From the NCBI RefSeq assembly GCF_042654985.1, contig NZ_JBHSMT010000012.1, positions 1-64,000 on the forward strand: 64,000 bases of DNA, read 5' to 3'. Positions 39,101 to 47,053 of the stretch are shown here, piece by piece. The stretch comes from Paraherbaspirillum soli (GTDB lineage: Bacteria; Pseudomonadota; Gammaproteobacteria; Burkholderiales; Burkholderiaceae_D). The notes beneath the pieces were generated by a model. The model was not told where the DNA came from. It saw only the letters and a program-made list of their open reading frames with translations, and did no database searches. The position numbers were made by a program, and so were the translations under genes. Positions within the stretch are counted from its first letter, which is position 1. Each line of letters opens with the position of its first letter.

Positions 39101-40070
39101 GAACGGCAACGGCTCGGAGTTGGCCGACGCCCTCAAATACGTCGACGAGCAAATGCTGACCGGTATGACCGATACCCAGAAGCAGGCGATCCGCCCGATC
39201 CTGGTGCGGCCATTGATGCAAGCTTTCGCCGTCACCATCAAACCGACCGAAGCCGAGATGAACCGGACCTGGCTGGCGCAGGTTTACTCGCCGTTCCAGA
39301 AAACACTGGCGGAAAAATATCCGTTTGCGCCCAATTCGAAAATCGAAGCCACCAGCGCCGAGATCGGCCAGACCTTCGGACCTGACGGCAGCATCGCCAA
39401 GTTCGTCAATACCTCGATGGGACCGCTGGTGGTGCGCCGCGGCGACACGCTGGCAGCCAAAACCTGGGCCGACATGGGCATCAATTTGTCGCCGGTGATG
39501 GTCTCCAACTTCTCGCGTTGGGTCAGCCCGCTCGGCGCCAACGGTGCTGCCGGCGGCGGTGGCGGCGGCGCTGGCGGTTCTGGAGCGGACGCCCAGACCG
39601 TGTTCCAGATCCAGGCTTTGCCGGCGGCAGGAACCTTGGAATACACGATCGAAATCGACGGCCAGCAATTGCGTTATCGGAATACCCAATCGCAGTGGAC
39701 CAACTTCGTCTGGCCTAACCCGCAAGGCGTGGCCGGGGCCCGCATTACGGCAGTGACGTTCGACGGCCGCACGGTCGAAATCGCCAACCAGCCGGGCCGC
39801 TTCGGCCTGGAGCGCTTGATCAATACCGCTGTGCGCAAACGCAAGGATGGCGGCTTTGAACTGAGCTGGACCAACGACAACGTCACCGTGCCGGTGAATC
39901 TGAAAATCATCAGCAGCCCGCAAGTCAGCGCCAAGTCGGCCGATGGCGGCGCCCAGCAAGGCCAGGGCTTCCGCGGCATGAAGCTGCCGGAAACCATCGT
40001 CGGCAGCGCCGCCCCAAGCGACACTCCGGCGCCGGCACCGGCCCAGAAAGTAGAAGGGGCAGCGCAATGA
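36177..40070 (+). CDS. tssM: T6SS inner-membrane protein TssM (IcmF)
   Basis: 1297 aa. Two N-terminal membrane helices (LAVIGFVALAGFLYLGADSM and IWVLLILGAILAVWGLVWLV), a cytosolic NTPase-like domain with Walker A GNPAAGKST at residues 130-138 and DTAGRY, a third membrane helix near 440-462, and a large periplasmic part ending with the conserved C-terminal domain before a Gly-rich linker. An Ala/Thr-rich insert near 575-615 is low-complexity. TssM spans the inner membrane and contacts TssJ in the outer membrane. Its stop overlaps the tagF start by 4 bp. Confidence 0.96.
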   Translation: MQRLWQFLTNARTLAVIGFVALAGFLYLGADSMQIASIWVLLILGAILAVWGLVWLVRKIRTRRASNNFSSMLEGQVDKPSDKPSKVGHDETEAIRKRMLDAISTIKNSKLGEKSGATALYELPWYMIIGNPAAGKSTAVASSGLQFPLADKNSNIVQGVGGTRNCDWFFTTDGILLDTAGRYSVYEEDRAEWFSFLSLLKKHRRRAPINGIIIAVSIAELTGNRPEFGIDLAKNLRQRVQELTERLEVFAPVYVMFTKADLITGFTEFFLDMDRAEKDRVWGTTLPYNTKSTSQDVLSHFDTRFDELYDGLKEISLANMALNRGDRLPPGVLTFPLEFASIKAPLRAFIATLFEENPFQFKPVFRGFYFTSALQEGTGVSTSSERIAERFNLKLQTLERPEIHSKHGFFLLNLFRKVIFADKDLVSQYASRHKTRLRYTMFFVATALVGVALGGWSWSYIGNRQLTANVQADLDKAIKLQEKRIDLQSRFEAMEILQDRIEQLQKYNSSRPLSLGFGLYQGQMLERKLREEYFSGIKDIVLKPVTANIESFLSEMNAHASSLEPMSRPVQSTSGATPAAADTNQAAAAAATAGGVAAGTAATGSASTTQQATQQYKDSSPTNVEDGYNALKTYLMLSDRSRAESSHLNDQITRFWRGWLESNRGNMSREQMIRSAERLMTFYLSQINDPSWPTVESKLTLVDQSRDNLRRVVRGMAARDRVYADIKARASTRFPSMTVASIVGDQDKELIVGSYAIPGTFTRDAWEKFVQGAFKEAANKDLQSSDWVLKTATNDDLTLEGSPEQIQKALVTQYKTEYAKEWQKFIQGVSVAELGSFDNAVKSMNRFGDPSTSPIDKFVNTVNQQTSWDNPSLMNAGLERAQSGVVAWFKQTILRRAPAPTNINVNLDTDKASVPMGPVGKEFAGVARMVATKDNNASLMRGYMETLSKLRTRFNQIKNQGDTGPGANQLMQQTLNGNGSELADALKYVDEQMLTGMTDTQKQAIRPILVRPLMQAFAVTIKPTEAEMNRTWLAQVYSPFQKTLAEKYPFAPNSKIEATSAEIGQTFGPDGSIAKFVNTSMGPLVVRRGDTLAAKTWADMGINLSPVMVSNFSRWVSPLGANGAAGGGGGGAGGSGADAQTVFQIQALPAAGTLEYTIEIDGQQLRYRNTQSQWTNFVWPNPQGVAGARITAVTFDGRTVEIANQPGRFGLERLINTAVRKRKDGGFELSWTNDNVTVPVNLKIISSPQVSAKSADGGAQQGQGFRGMKLPETIVGSAAPSDTPAPAPAQKVEGAAQ

Positions 40071-41053
40071 ACGGCGGCGAAAAATTAGCCAATATCGGTT
40101 ATTTCGGCAAAATCCCAAGCCGCGGCGATTTCATCAAGGCAACCGACAACGTGCCCTTGGTGTCAATCCTGGACGAGTGGCTGGCGCAAGCCATGGACCT
40201 GCTGTCCACCGATCCGCGCTGGAAAATCGCCTACGATGCGGTCACGCCGCTGGACTTTGCCTTCATCGGACCGCGCAGCAAGCGCGCCATTGCGGGCCAC
40301 CTGATTGCCAGCAGCGACCAGGCCAGCCGCCGCTTTCCATTTCTCGCGGTCAGCACCATGGAAATCGACGAGCCGCTGGATTTCATCAGCAAAAGTCCGA
40401 TGGCATTTTCTCGCCTGTGGAATCGGCTTGAAAGCCAGTCGTCCGAGGTGGTTGCCGCCGCCGATCCGACGGTGCCGCTGCAAGACCTGACGGCCACCGG
40501 CATCCCGCTGCAGCTGGGCCTCGGCGCCTATCATGCGGCCTACACCGACTTCCTGGAAATCCAGACCATAGGCGCGCTGGACAACATGTTATCCAGCACC
40601 GGCTTCAAGGGTTCGTTGCGGCATCTTGTGCTGGCGCTCGGGATCTTGCTGCAGCCGGTGCTGGCCAGCTCCTCCTCGCGATTGGAAAAGAGTCTGGTGA
40701 TGCCTTTGCCTAGCGATCCGATGTACCGCAATCTGGTGGCATCTTTCTGGCTGCACCTGATCACGCCGTTTTTGTTGCGCGGCCATTTCGAGCTGGCGAC
40801 TTTCTTCACCAGGATCGACGACAAGCCGGCCATGATCATCGGCTTCAGCGGCGCCTCGCCGCGTACCTTGCAAGCCATCATGGATCCGCGCATCGCACTG
40901 GAGCACCACATTGCTTTCGACGATGCCAGCTGGGTCGAAGAACAAGTCAACGCCGATGTCAGCATCAAGAAAATATCCAGTTATCTGGCCCAACCCAACC
41001 TATCTTTGAAATCGGCTCATGACTCGTTTCGTGAAGCATTTATTGGAGCCTGA
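40067..41053 (+). CDS. tagF: T6SS-associated protein TagF
   Basis: 328 aa. The N-terminus IGYFGKIPSRGDFIKATDNV is the TagF signature, followed by WKIAYDAVTPLDFAFIGPRS and DQASRRFPFLAV. In Pseudomonas TagF is a post-translational repressor of T6SS firing that acts on the Fha/PpkA pathway or on TssM-level assembly. It overlaps tssM by 4 bp. No Fha, PpkA or PppA gene is visible in the window. Confidence 0.93.
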   Translation: MNGGEKLANIGYFGKIPSRGDFIKATDNVPLVSILDEWLAQAMDLLSTDPRWKIAYDAVTPLDFAFIGPRSKRAIAGHLIASSDQASRRFPFLAVSTMEIDEPLDFISKSPMAFSRLWNRLESQSSEVVAAADPTVPLQDLTATGIPLQLGLGAYHAAYTDFLEIQTIGALDNMLSSTGFKGSLRHLVLALGILLQPVLASSSSRLEKSLVMPLPSDPMYRNLVASFWLHLITPFLLRGHFELATFFTRIDDKPAMIIGFSGASPRTLQAIMDPRIALEHHIAFDDASWVEEQVNADVSIKKISSYLAQPNLSLKSAHDSFREAFIGA

Positions 41054-41056
41054 CGC

Positions 41057-41839
41057 ATGCGTTACCTGAGTATCGCCCTGACATCATTGTTGGCATCACA
41101 TCTTGCAATCGCGCAGAATGTCGCGCCGCCTGTTTCCACTCCCAAGCCTGGACAAATCCTGGTCAGCGGCACCGTCCCCGACGAAGCCAGCAAGCAAAGC
41201 GCGCTGAGCAAGCTGCAAGAACTCTACGGCGCCGACCGCGTGGTCGATCAAATTTCGGTCGGTTCGGTGGTGTTGCCCGCCAACTGGAATAACTACGTGC
41301 AAAAGCTGATCAGCCCAAGCCTGAAACTGGTCAGCCGCGGCCAACTGACGATAGACGGCAATACCGTCAGCATCAAGGGTGAAGTCGCCAATGAGGCGCA
41401 GCGCCAGCAAATCGCCAGCGAAATCGCCGGCAACCTGAATCCGACCTACACGGTGAAAAACGGTTTGCGGGTGTCGGCCTCGGAACAAAATATCCTGGAT
41501 CAGGCCCTGGCCAATCGCACCATCGAGTTCGACACCGGACAGACCACCATCACCGCATCGGGCAAGCAAATCCTGGACGAAATGTCGGCCGCACTGCTGA
41601 AGTTGAAAGACAAGAAAGTGGAAGTGATCGGCCATACCGACAGCCAGGGACTGCGCGCCAGCAACCTGTCACTCAGTAAGGCGCGGGCCGACGCGGTGAA
41701 GGAATATCTGGCGCAGAAAGGCGTCAATCCGGATTCGATCGCGACTTCAGGTCAAGGACCGGATCGCCCTATCGTCACCAACGATACGGCGGAAGGCCGC
41801 TCGCGCAATCGCCGGATCGAGTTCCGGGTGGCGCAGTAA
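41057..41839 (+). CDS. OmpA-family peptidoglycan-binding protein of the T6SS operon
   Basis: 260 aa. The N-terminal segment MRYLSIALTSLLASHLAIAQ is a cleavable signal peptide rather than a lasting anchor. A BON-like region follows (QILVSGTVPDEASKQSALSK, LTIDGNTVSIKGEVANEAQR), and the C-terminal OmpA/MotB domain shows IEFDTGQTTITASGKQILDE, VEVIGHTDSQGLRASNLSLS and the RSRNRRIEF end. Such proteins bind peptidoglycan and replace the fused domain missing from the short TssL. It comes 3 bp after tagF. Confidence 0.9.
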   Translation: MRYLSIALTSLLASHLAIAQNVAPPVSTPKPGQILVSGTVPDEASKQSALSKLQELYGADRVVDQISVGSVVLPANWNNYVQKLISPSLKLVSRGQLTIDGNTVSIKGEVANEAQRQQIASEIAGNLNPTYTVKNGLRVSASEQNILDQALANRTIEFDTGQTTITASGKQILDEMSAALLKLKDKKVEVIGHTDSQGLRASNLSLSKARADAVKEYLAQKGVNPDSIATSGQGPDRPIVTNDTAEGRSRNRRIEFRVAQ

Positions 41840-41847
41840 TTTACTTG

Positions 41848-41872
41848 AGGCCGCCTCTGACAGAGGCGGCCT
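41848..41872. terminator. Bidirectional terminator between the OmpA-family gene and tssA
   Basis: AGGCCGCCTCTG and CAGAGGCGGCCT form a 12-bp perfect stem between convergent stops at 41839 and 41884. On the plus strand it is followed by GATAAATTGTTTT. It ends the plus-strand T6SS operon and probably tssA as well. Confidence 0.75.
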
Positions 41873-41883
41873 GATAAATTGTT

Positions 41884-42972
41884 TTAATCGTTCGGCTTCT
41901 GCAATCCCAGCAATTCCTCGACATGCGCCAGCGAGGACGAATCTTTGATGACCGTCTTCAACCAGTCGTGCAAAGGCAGATCGCCCCAATCGGCGGCCTT
42001 CTCGGCCAGATAGGCAACCGGGCTATGCGGCTCGGTGCGCCGGAAAAAATCCGCAACGTGTCGCAGCTGCATCAAAGCCTGGTCGCGGTTCTGGATCGGG
42101 CCGTTCAGCGTTGTCGGCGCCGCCTGCTGATCATGATGGTGCGCGCTCTCCTGCTGCACGACTGCTGATGGGGCCGCTTGCTGTTCGGTATTACCACTGG
42201 CCGGCGCCTTGCCGCGGGTATTGATCCCCGCTTCTTGCGCGAAACGGGTGATATTCGAAATCACATCTTCCAGCGTATTTCTGGCCGCCGAAAAGGCCGG
42301 GCCGTCTTCGCCTACCCGGGCGTCGATCGATTGCTCCAGCTGCAGCAAGGCCTCTTTGCAATAATTGGCGTCCGCCAGCAAGGTTTCATAGAACCTGGGA
42401 GACGACTTGCGGCGGGCCGACTCGATCTCCGCCATTTTAGGGCCGTCGCCGGCAGCGCCGTCGCTATGCCCTCTTTCTTCATTGGCGGCGCGCGATCTGG
42501 CCGTTTCAAACTGGATCGTCGAGAACGCACTGCCGCGGCCTTCCGTGATCGGCATTTCGCGCGTCAGCTGGCGCGAACGGGACAGCAGCCAGCTCAGGTT
42601 CCCGATCCGCACTTCCTGATCGTCGTCATCCGGGATCGGATACAGGCCATCCCAATATTTATCGCTTAAGCCGGCCAGCAACAGATAGCCATCGCCCAAA
42701 CCGCGGAAATGCCGCACTTTGGCATTGGCTTCCGCCAGCCAGACCGCAACCCGCAAATCCTTGCTCTTGGTTTCAATCAGCCGCGCGCAATTGTCGACCA
42801 CGAACCCCCAATCGGCTTCTTTCAACTCGGTCACCCATTCGCCTTGATCGAGGGACGGATCATCGAATCGGCGGGCCTCGGCGATCGCATCGAGGTCGCT
42901 GGAAAAGGACAGATCGATGCCGCAAGGCTGCGAGTCACTGATTGGATTGAGTAGCTGGTCAATAGAAAACAT
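41884..42972 (-). CDS. tssA: T6SS cap/priming protein TssA
   Basis: 362 aa from the ATG at 42972; a TTG ten codons further upstream is less likely. The ImpA_N domain is clear: IDQLLNPISDSQPCGIDLSF, DPSLDQGEWVTELKEADWGF and LRVAVWLAEANAKVRHFRGL, ending YWDGLYPIPDDDD. The C-terminal part has the ImpA/VasJ-like helices with MQLRHVADFFRRTEPHSPVA and YLAEKAADWGDLPLHDWLKT. TssA recruits baseplate parts and primes tube/sheath growth. It is read against the other plus-strand genes and is alone on its transcript. Confidence 0.93.
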   Translation of the reverse strand: MFSIDQLLNPISDSQPCGIDLSFSSDLDAIAEARRFDDPSLDQGEWVTELKEADWGFVVDNCARLIETKSKDLRVAVWLAEANAKVRHFRGLGDGYLLLAGLSDKYWDGLYPIPDDDDQEVRIGNLSWLLSRSRQLTREMPITEGRGSAFSTIQFETARSRAANEERGHSDGAAGDGPKMAEIESARRKSSPRFYETLLADANYCKEALLQLEQSIDARVGEDGPAFSAARNTLEDVISNITRFAQEAGINTRGKAPASGNTEQQAAPSAVVQQESAHHHDQQAAPTTLNGPIQNRDQALMQLRHVADFFRRTEPHSPVAYLAEKAADWGDLPLHDWLKTVIKDSSSLAHVEELLGLQKPND

Positions 42973-43075
42973 AAACGACACGTCCAAATAAAAGGGGTTC
43001 AAAAATGAGAGGGGATGCCAAGCGGCAATGATACCTCAGAGCACCTCGAAAAACGTTGGCAACCCGCCGGACTAC

Positions 43076-43173
43076 CGTAGGGCGGAAAAGCGCAGCGCCT
43101 TCCGCCGTGTTGGATGCGTCGAACGCATGTGGCACATCCAGCGGCGGATAACGCTACGCTCATCCGCCCTACC
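43076..43173. repeat. Pair of dispersed palindromic repeats
   Basis: GGCGGAAAAGCGCAGCGCCTTCCGCC at 43,081-43,106 and GGCGGATAACGCTACGCTCATCCGCC at 43,142-43,168 are inverted relative to one another and related to the copy at 346-380. They fill the gap between tssA and the next gene. Confidence 0.65.
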
Positions 43174-43188
43174 GGCGGCGGTCAGCGC

Positions 43189-43533
43189 TTAGGCTTTGCG
43201 CTGTCTGGCTCTCAAGTCGTTCAGGTAATCAACGCAGGCTTGGGCCTTTTCCGCCATCGTGTCGGTAGAAGCCAGCGACCAGCGGAACATCACGTCGGTA
43301 TCGAACGCGTTCAGCAGCGGCGGGCTGTCGGGGTCGCCGTGCTCTTGCAGCAGCGAGTTGGCATGCAGCGCCGACAGACATTTATGAATGCCCTGGCTCA
43401 TGTCGAGCACGAACGCGATGAATTGCGCCGCTTGATCGCTGCGCAGGTCGGGGTCCAACCATGAGAACGGTTGGTGCTCTGGGATATTCGGGATGGATGG
43501 GGATGGACGAGGCTTCTTCTTACTACTAGTCAT
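43189..43533 (-). CDS. Hypothetical helical protein, 114 aa, with C4-like leader
   Basis: Starts MTSSKKKPRPSPSIPNIPEH, a basic Pro-rich N-terminus, followed by helices (QAAQFIAFVLDMSQGIHKCL, SALHANSLLQEHG) and ends YLNDLRARQRKA. GGAG precedes the ATG. No signal peptide and no known motif. The long leader upstream contains a strong promoter and a C4-antisense-RNA-like block, so translation or transcription of this gene may be controlled by that RNA. It resembles Pseudomonas DUF3077/DUF6124-type small proteins in size and layout, but I could not confirm homology. Its neighbours are tssA and a Spherulin-4-like gene. Confidence 0.7.
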   Translation of the reverse strand: MTSSKKKPRPSPSIPNIPEHQPFSWLDPDLRSDQAAQFIAFVLDMSQGIHKCLSALHANSLLQEHGDPDSPPLLNAFDTDVMFRWSLASTDTMAEKAQACVDYLNDLRARQRKA

Positions 43534-43559
43534 GTCGGTCTCCTAGCGGTGGATGAATC

Positions 43560-43760
43560 CGCGCCCCGCCGTCTGGCGTGGGTGGGCGGCGAAGGCAGGG
43601 TGACAAGACCGGTCAAAAGATTTACACCCCCTCCGGCAGCCCACAAAGGAGCTCCCTACCCCGCCGCCCGGAGAGGACGGCAGAGGGGGGCACGTAGAAA
43701 ACCGCAAGCTTGCGGCCCGTGCTCTTTTGATAGTGGCTTGTCAACCACGTCCAGGATTTT
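43560..43760 (-). ncRNA. C4-antisense-RNA-like leader, copy 2
   Basis: On the minus strand the block GGGGTAGGGAGCTCC, TTTGTGGGCTGCCGG (about 43,663-43,633) and then GACCGGTCTTG (about 43,613-43,603) repeats the order of elements seen in copy 1. It starts just behind an almost identical promoter and ends close to the 114-aa gene. A second stem (CGGGCCGCAAGCTTGCGG) lies earlier in the leader. Ends are approximate and no covariance test was possible. Confidence 0.5.
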
Positions 43761-43779
43761 TCTCTCAGGGACGGGAGCG

Positions 43780-43808
43780 ACTATAAACGCTATCGGACGC
43801 GCTGGCAA
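43780..43808 (-). promoter_or_regulatory. Sigma70 promoter, family copy 2
   Basis: TTGCCA (43808-43803) and TATAGT (43785-43780) with a 17-bp spacer. About 60 bp, from AGCTAATAATTGCCA across the -10 to CGCTCCCGTCCCTGAGA, is nearly identical to copy 1 at 279-307, 43 kb away. It drives the C4-like leader and the 114-aa gene. Confidence 0.72.
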
Positions 43809-43897
43809 TTATTAGCTTCTTGCTATTTTTAGATCCGCGGTAGGTTGGCGTTGAGCCGAAGGCGAAGCCCAACATTTTCATCTCCGTCGCCACCAAA

Positions 43898-43921
43898 CGT
43901 TGGGCTTTCCAGCCCAACGTA
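43898..43921 (-). terminator. Hairpin after the Spherulin-4-like gene
   Basis: ACGTTGGGCT and AGCCCAACGT pair perfectly over 10 bp with a 4-nt loop, 14 bp after the stop at 43935. No T-run follows. It belongs to a widespread family of GTTGGGCT repeats, so it may be a repeat that doubles as a terminator. Confidence 0.5.
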
Positions 43922-43934
43922 CGGCTAACTTCGC

Positions 43935-44849
43935 TTAGTTGCCGAGTGTTTTGGCATACGAAACAACGTCATTGAGGAAAGTCGGCTTTTGATCCCAGGG
44001 ATTGAGTAAGCCATTGGTGTACATATCGTCCGTCGCATCGACATAACCCGCATAACGCGCGAACGCGGTATTGGTTACCGCGGCCCAGTTGCTATTGTTG
44101 ACGCCGTAGACCAGATGCCAAAAGCGCGACGAGTTGTATTGGGTGCCTAATACGTACTGGCCGCCAGACACGACGTTGCCGCCGAGCCAGCCGTAAGCCC
44201 AGCCGACGCTGGAGGCGTTGGCAAAGTAATGCTCGGCCGTATCCTCGAAGGTGATGAAGGTGTCGGCGGTTTCATGACCGGGTTCGAGGTAGCAATCGAA
44301 AACGGCGGTGCCGATATTGTTGACCACCAGATCGCTCCCCTTTGGGATTTTGGTCCAGACATATTCGCGCATCTCGCGCAGCTTATCGCGCCACTCCAGC
44401 GAACCGGCTGTGGGACCGCATTCGCGCGGCACTTCGTCGAAAAATATGCCGTCGAAATGCACGCTGCCGTTCCTTGGTGCCAGGTAACGGTCGATACTCT
44501 TGATAATTTCGGGCTTCTTCCTACCGGCACGAGTCGTGTAGACGTAGCCGATGACTTTCACGTGCTCGCCATTGGCTGCGATGCGCTGGCGTAGCGCATC
44601 CGCATCGGCATCGAGAATCGATTCATCGGCATCGCCGTTGCCGATGTTCATGATCACCACCGACGGCGGAACCGGCGTCTTGACGGGATCTTTCAGGTCA
44701 TTCAGGAAGGGATCGCCCGGGTACACATAGGCAGGCACCGCAACCTCGATGCCACGTCCCGAATCGGCTAACGCGTCACAGCTGGTTGCGAAAATGGCGG
44801 CGCCGGCGCAGGAGGCGACGGCAAATTTGGAAAATATTGAAGATGTCAT
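43935..44849 (-). CDS. Secreted Spherulin-4-like protein (putative glycosidase fold)
   Basis: 304 aa from the ATG at 44849, with AAAGG about 8 nt upstream; a TTG two codons earlier is less likely. A signal peptide covers roughly the first 30 residues (TSSIFSKFAVASCAGAAIFA). The body matches the Spherulin-4 family: IEVAVPAYVYPGDPFLN, SVVIMNIGNGDADE, VKVIGYVYTTRAGRK, then HFDGIFFDEVPREC with acidic residues at a TIM-barrel strand end, and TFITFEDTAEHYF. Related barrels include polygalactosaminidases, so action on an amino-sugar polymer is possible but unproven. It is monocistronic by spacing. Confidence 0.82.
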   Translation of the reverse strand: MTSSIFSKFAVASCAGAAIFATSCDALADSGRGIEVAVPAYVYPGDPFLNDLKDPVKTPVPPSVVIMNIGNGDADESILDADADALRQRIAANGEHVKVIGYVYTTRAGRKKPEIIKSIDRYLAPRNGSVHFDGIFFDEVPRECGPTAGSLEWRDKLREMREYVWTKIPKGSDLVVNNIGTAVFDCYLEPGHETADTFITFEDTAEHYFANASSVGWAYGWLGGNVVSGGQYVLGTQYNSSRFWHLVYGVNNSNWAAVTNTAFARYAGYVDATDDMYTNGLLNPWDQKPTFLNDVVSYAKTLGN

Positions 44850-44990
44850 GTTCAAGGCCTTTACTTTTTTGATTTATTTTGCCGCGATAACTCCGTCGAA
44901 ACATTGACGCTCGGCAATTTATTATTGTAATCGCTGCGGCTATGGCGTTCACGGCCATTGCGCAAAATAATGGTCTGACTTGAACTTTAA

Positions 44991-45019
44991 CCTCGCCGCT
45001 TTCTTTGCAAGCGGCGAGG
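44991..45019 (-). terminator. Terminator after transketolase
   Basis: CCTCGCCGCTT and AAGCGGCGAGG form an 11-bp perfect stem with a 7-nt loop, directly after the tkt stop. On the minus strand TTAAAGTTC follows, so the T-tract is weak. It ends the nucleoside/ribose operon. Confidence 0.65.
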
Positions 45020-45026
45020 AGGCCTG

Positions 45027-47039
45027 CTAGCCTAAAACACTCTTGACCGCCTTGACCACGTTCTCAACGGTAAAGCCGAAGTGCTTGAACAGCTCGCCGG
45101 CCGGTGCGGATTCGCCGAAGCTGTCGATGCCGACCACCGCCCCATCCAGCACGTATTTGCGCCAGATGTCGCTGACCCCGGCCTCCACCGCCACCCGCGG
45201 CACGCCACGCGGCAGCACGGCATCTTTATAGGCCTGGTCCTGGCGGTCGAAGACGTTGGTGGACGGCATCGAGACTACCCTGACGGCAATCCCCTGCTGC
45301 GCCAAGGCTTGCTGCGCGGCTATCGCCAGCGAGACTTCGGAACCGGTCGCCAGGATCACCGCTTGCAGCGTTCCCTGGGCTTCGGCCAACACATAGCCGC
45401 CGCGCTTGATCTGGTCCCGGGTTGCGGCATCGCGCGGCTGGAATGGCAGGCTTTGGCGCGAGAATACCAGCGCCGTCGGCCCATCCTGACGCTCGATGGC
45501 GGCGACCCAGGCGACGCCCGATTCCAGCGTATCGCACGGCCGCCACAGATCCAGGTTGGGCACCAGCCGCAAGGTCGCCACCTGCTCCACGCCCTGATGG
45601 GTGGGGCCGTCCTCGCCGAGGCCGATGGAATCGTGGGTGAACACGAAGATGCTGCGGATTTTCATCAGTGCCGCCATGCGCAGCGCGTTGCGGGCGTATT
45701 CCGAAAACATCAGGAAGGTGCCGCCGTAGGGGATGAAGCCGCCGTGCAAGGCCATGCCGTTCATCATCGCAGCCATGCCGAACTCGCGCACGCCATACGA
45801 GATGTAGTTGCCGGCTGCCTGCTTGCTGACCAGTTTGGAACCGGACCAGTTGGTCAGGTTGGAGCCGGTCAGGTCGGCCGATCCGCCCAGCAATTCGGGC
45901 AGCAGCGGCGCCAGACCCTCGATCGCGTTTTGTGAAGCCTTGCGGGTGGCGACGCTCTCGCCCTTGGCCTGGATCTGATCGATCAAGCCGGCTACGTGCT
46001 GTTGCCAGCCGGTTGGCAGTTCCGACTTGATGCGGCGCTGGAACTCTGCTGCTTCATTCGGATAAGCGGCCTGGTAGGCGGCAAATTTTTGGTTCCAGGC
46101 TGCTTCCAGTTCGGCGCCGCGCTGGCGTGCGTCCCAAGCCGTGTAGACCTCCGGCGGGATCTCGAACGGGCCGTGCTGCCAGCCGATATGCGGCCGGGTG
46201 GCCGCGATCTCCGCCGCGCCCAAGGCTTCGCCGTGCACCTTGGAAGTGCCGGCCTTGGTTGCTGCGCCCATGCCGATCACGGTCTTGCAGCAGAGCAGCG
46301 ACGGTTTATCGGTGACCGCCTTGGCCGCTGCGATCGCTGCCTGCAACGCTTCCGGATCGTGCCCATCGACATTCGGCACCACGTGCCAGCCGTAGGCGTC
46401 GAAACGCTTCGGCGTGTCGTCGGTGAACCAGCCTTCCACATGGCCGTCGATGGAAATATTGTTGTCGTCGTAAAAGCAGATCAGTTTTCCCAGGCCCAGC
46501 GTTCCGGCCAGCGAGCACGCCTCGTGCGAGATGCCTTCCATCAGGCAGCCGTCGCCCAGGAAGACGTAGGTATGGTGATCGACGATGGCGTGCGCCGGAC
46601 GATTGAATTCCTGCGCCAGCAGCCGCTCGGCCAGGGCCATGCCGACGCCGTTGGCCAAGCCCTGCCCCAGCGGTCCGGTGGTGGTCTCGACGCCGGGAGT
46701 CAGGCCGACCTCGGGATGGCCGGGGGTCTTCGAGTGCAGTTGGCGGAAGCGCTTCAGTTCTTCGATCGGCAGGTCGTAGCCGCTCAGGTGCAGCAGCGCA
46801 TACAACAGCACCGAGCCATGACCGTTGCTGAGCACGAAGCGGTCGCGGTCGGGCCAGTGCGGATTGGCGGGATTGTGGCGCAGGTGGTGGTTCCAGAGCA
46901 CTTCGGCGATCTCGGCCATGCCCATCGGCATGCCTGGATGGCCGGAACCGGCTTGTTGCACCATGTCCATCGCCAGCGCGCGGATGGCGGAAGTGAGTTG
47001 AGTGAATACCGGTGTTTCAAAATCCTTGAACGTCGCCAT
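45027..47039 (-). CDS. tkt: Transketolase
   Basis: 670 aa, normal length. Transfers two-carbon units between pentose phosphate pathway sugars using thiamine diphosphate and Mg2+. The N-terminal pyrophosphate domain has GHPGMPMGMAEIAEVLWNHH, GDGCLMEGISHEACSLAGTL and the metal-binding NNISIDG. The PP/Pyr domain has FVFTHDSIGLGEDGPTHQGV. ATGs further upstream are not open. It is last in the ribose/nucleoside cluster and lies 104 bp after tal, behind a terminator-like hairpin. Confidence 0.97.
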   Translation of the reverse strand: MATFKDFETPVFTQLTSAIRALAMDMVQQAGSGHPGMPMGMAEIAEVLWNHHLRHNPANPHWPDRDRFVLSNGHGSVLLYALLHLSGYDLPIEELKRFRQLHSKTPGHPEVGLTPGVETTTGPLGQGLANGVGMALAERLLAQEFNRPAHAIVDHHTYVFLGDGCLMEGISHEACSLAGTLGLGKLICFYDDNNISIDGHVEGWFTDDTPKRFDAYGWHVVPNVDGHDPEALQAAIAAAKAVTDKPSLLCCKTVIGMGAATKAGTSKVHGEALGAAEIAATRPHIGWQHGPFEIPPEVYTAWDARQRGAELEAAWNQKFAAYQAAYPNEAAEFQRRIKSELPTGWQQHVAGLIDQIQAKGESVATRKASQNAIEGLAPLLPELLGGSADLTGSNLTNWSGSKLVSKQAAGNYISYGVREFGMAAMMNGMALHGGFIPYGGTFLMFSEYARNALRMAALMKIRSIFVFTHDSIGLGEDGPTHQGVEQVATLRLVPNLDLWRPCDTLESGVAWVAAIERQDGPTALVFSRQSLPFQPRDAATRDQIKRGGYVLAEAQGTLQAVILATGSEVSLAIAAQQALAQQGIAVRVVSMPSTNVFDRQDQAYKDAVLPRGVPRVAVEAGVSDIWRKYVLDGAVVGIDSFGESAPAGELFKHFGFTVENVVKAVKSVLG

Positions 47040-47053
47040 GATTCCATCCCTTC

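Larger units (their letters stand above)
43534..43934. other. Intergenic region with C4-like leader, promoter and repeats
   Basis: About 400 bp without a gene. From left to right it holds the untranslated leader of the 114-aa gene, the promoter at 43780-43808, and a GTAGGTTGGCGTTGAGCCGA-type repeat ending in a hairpin that serves the Spherulin-4-like gene. Nothing else with coding character was seen. Confidence 0.6.

Noticed and set aside
36342..40118. Minus-strand frames of 319, 330 and 442 codons opposite tssM
   Set aside because: Antisense shadows of a well-supported TssM; no start sites or motifs.
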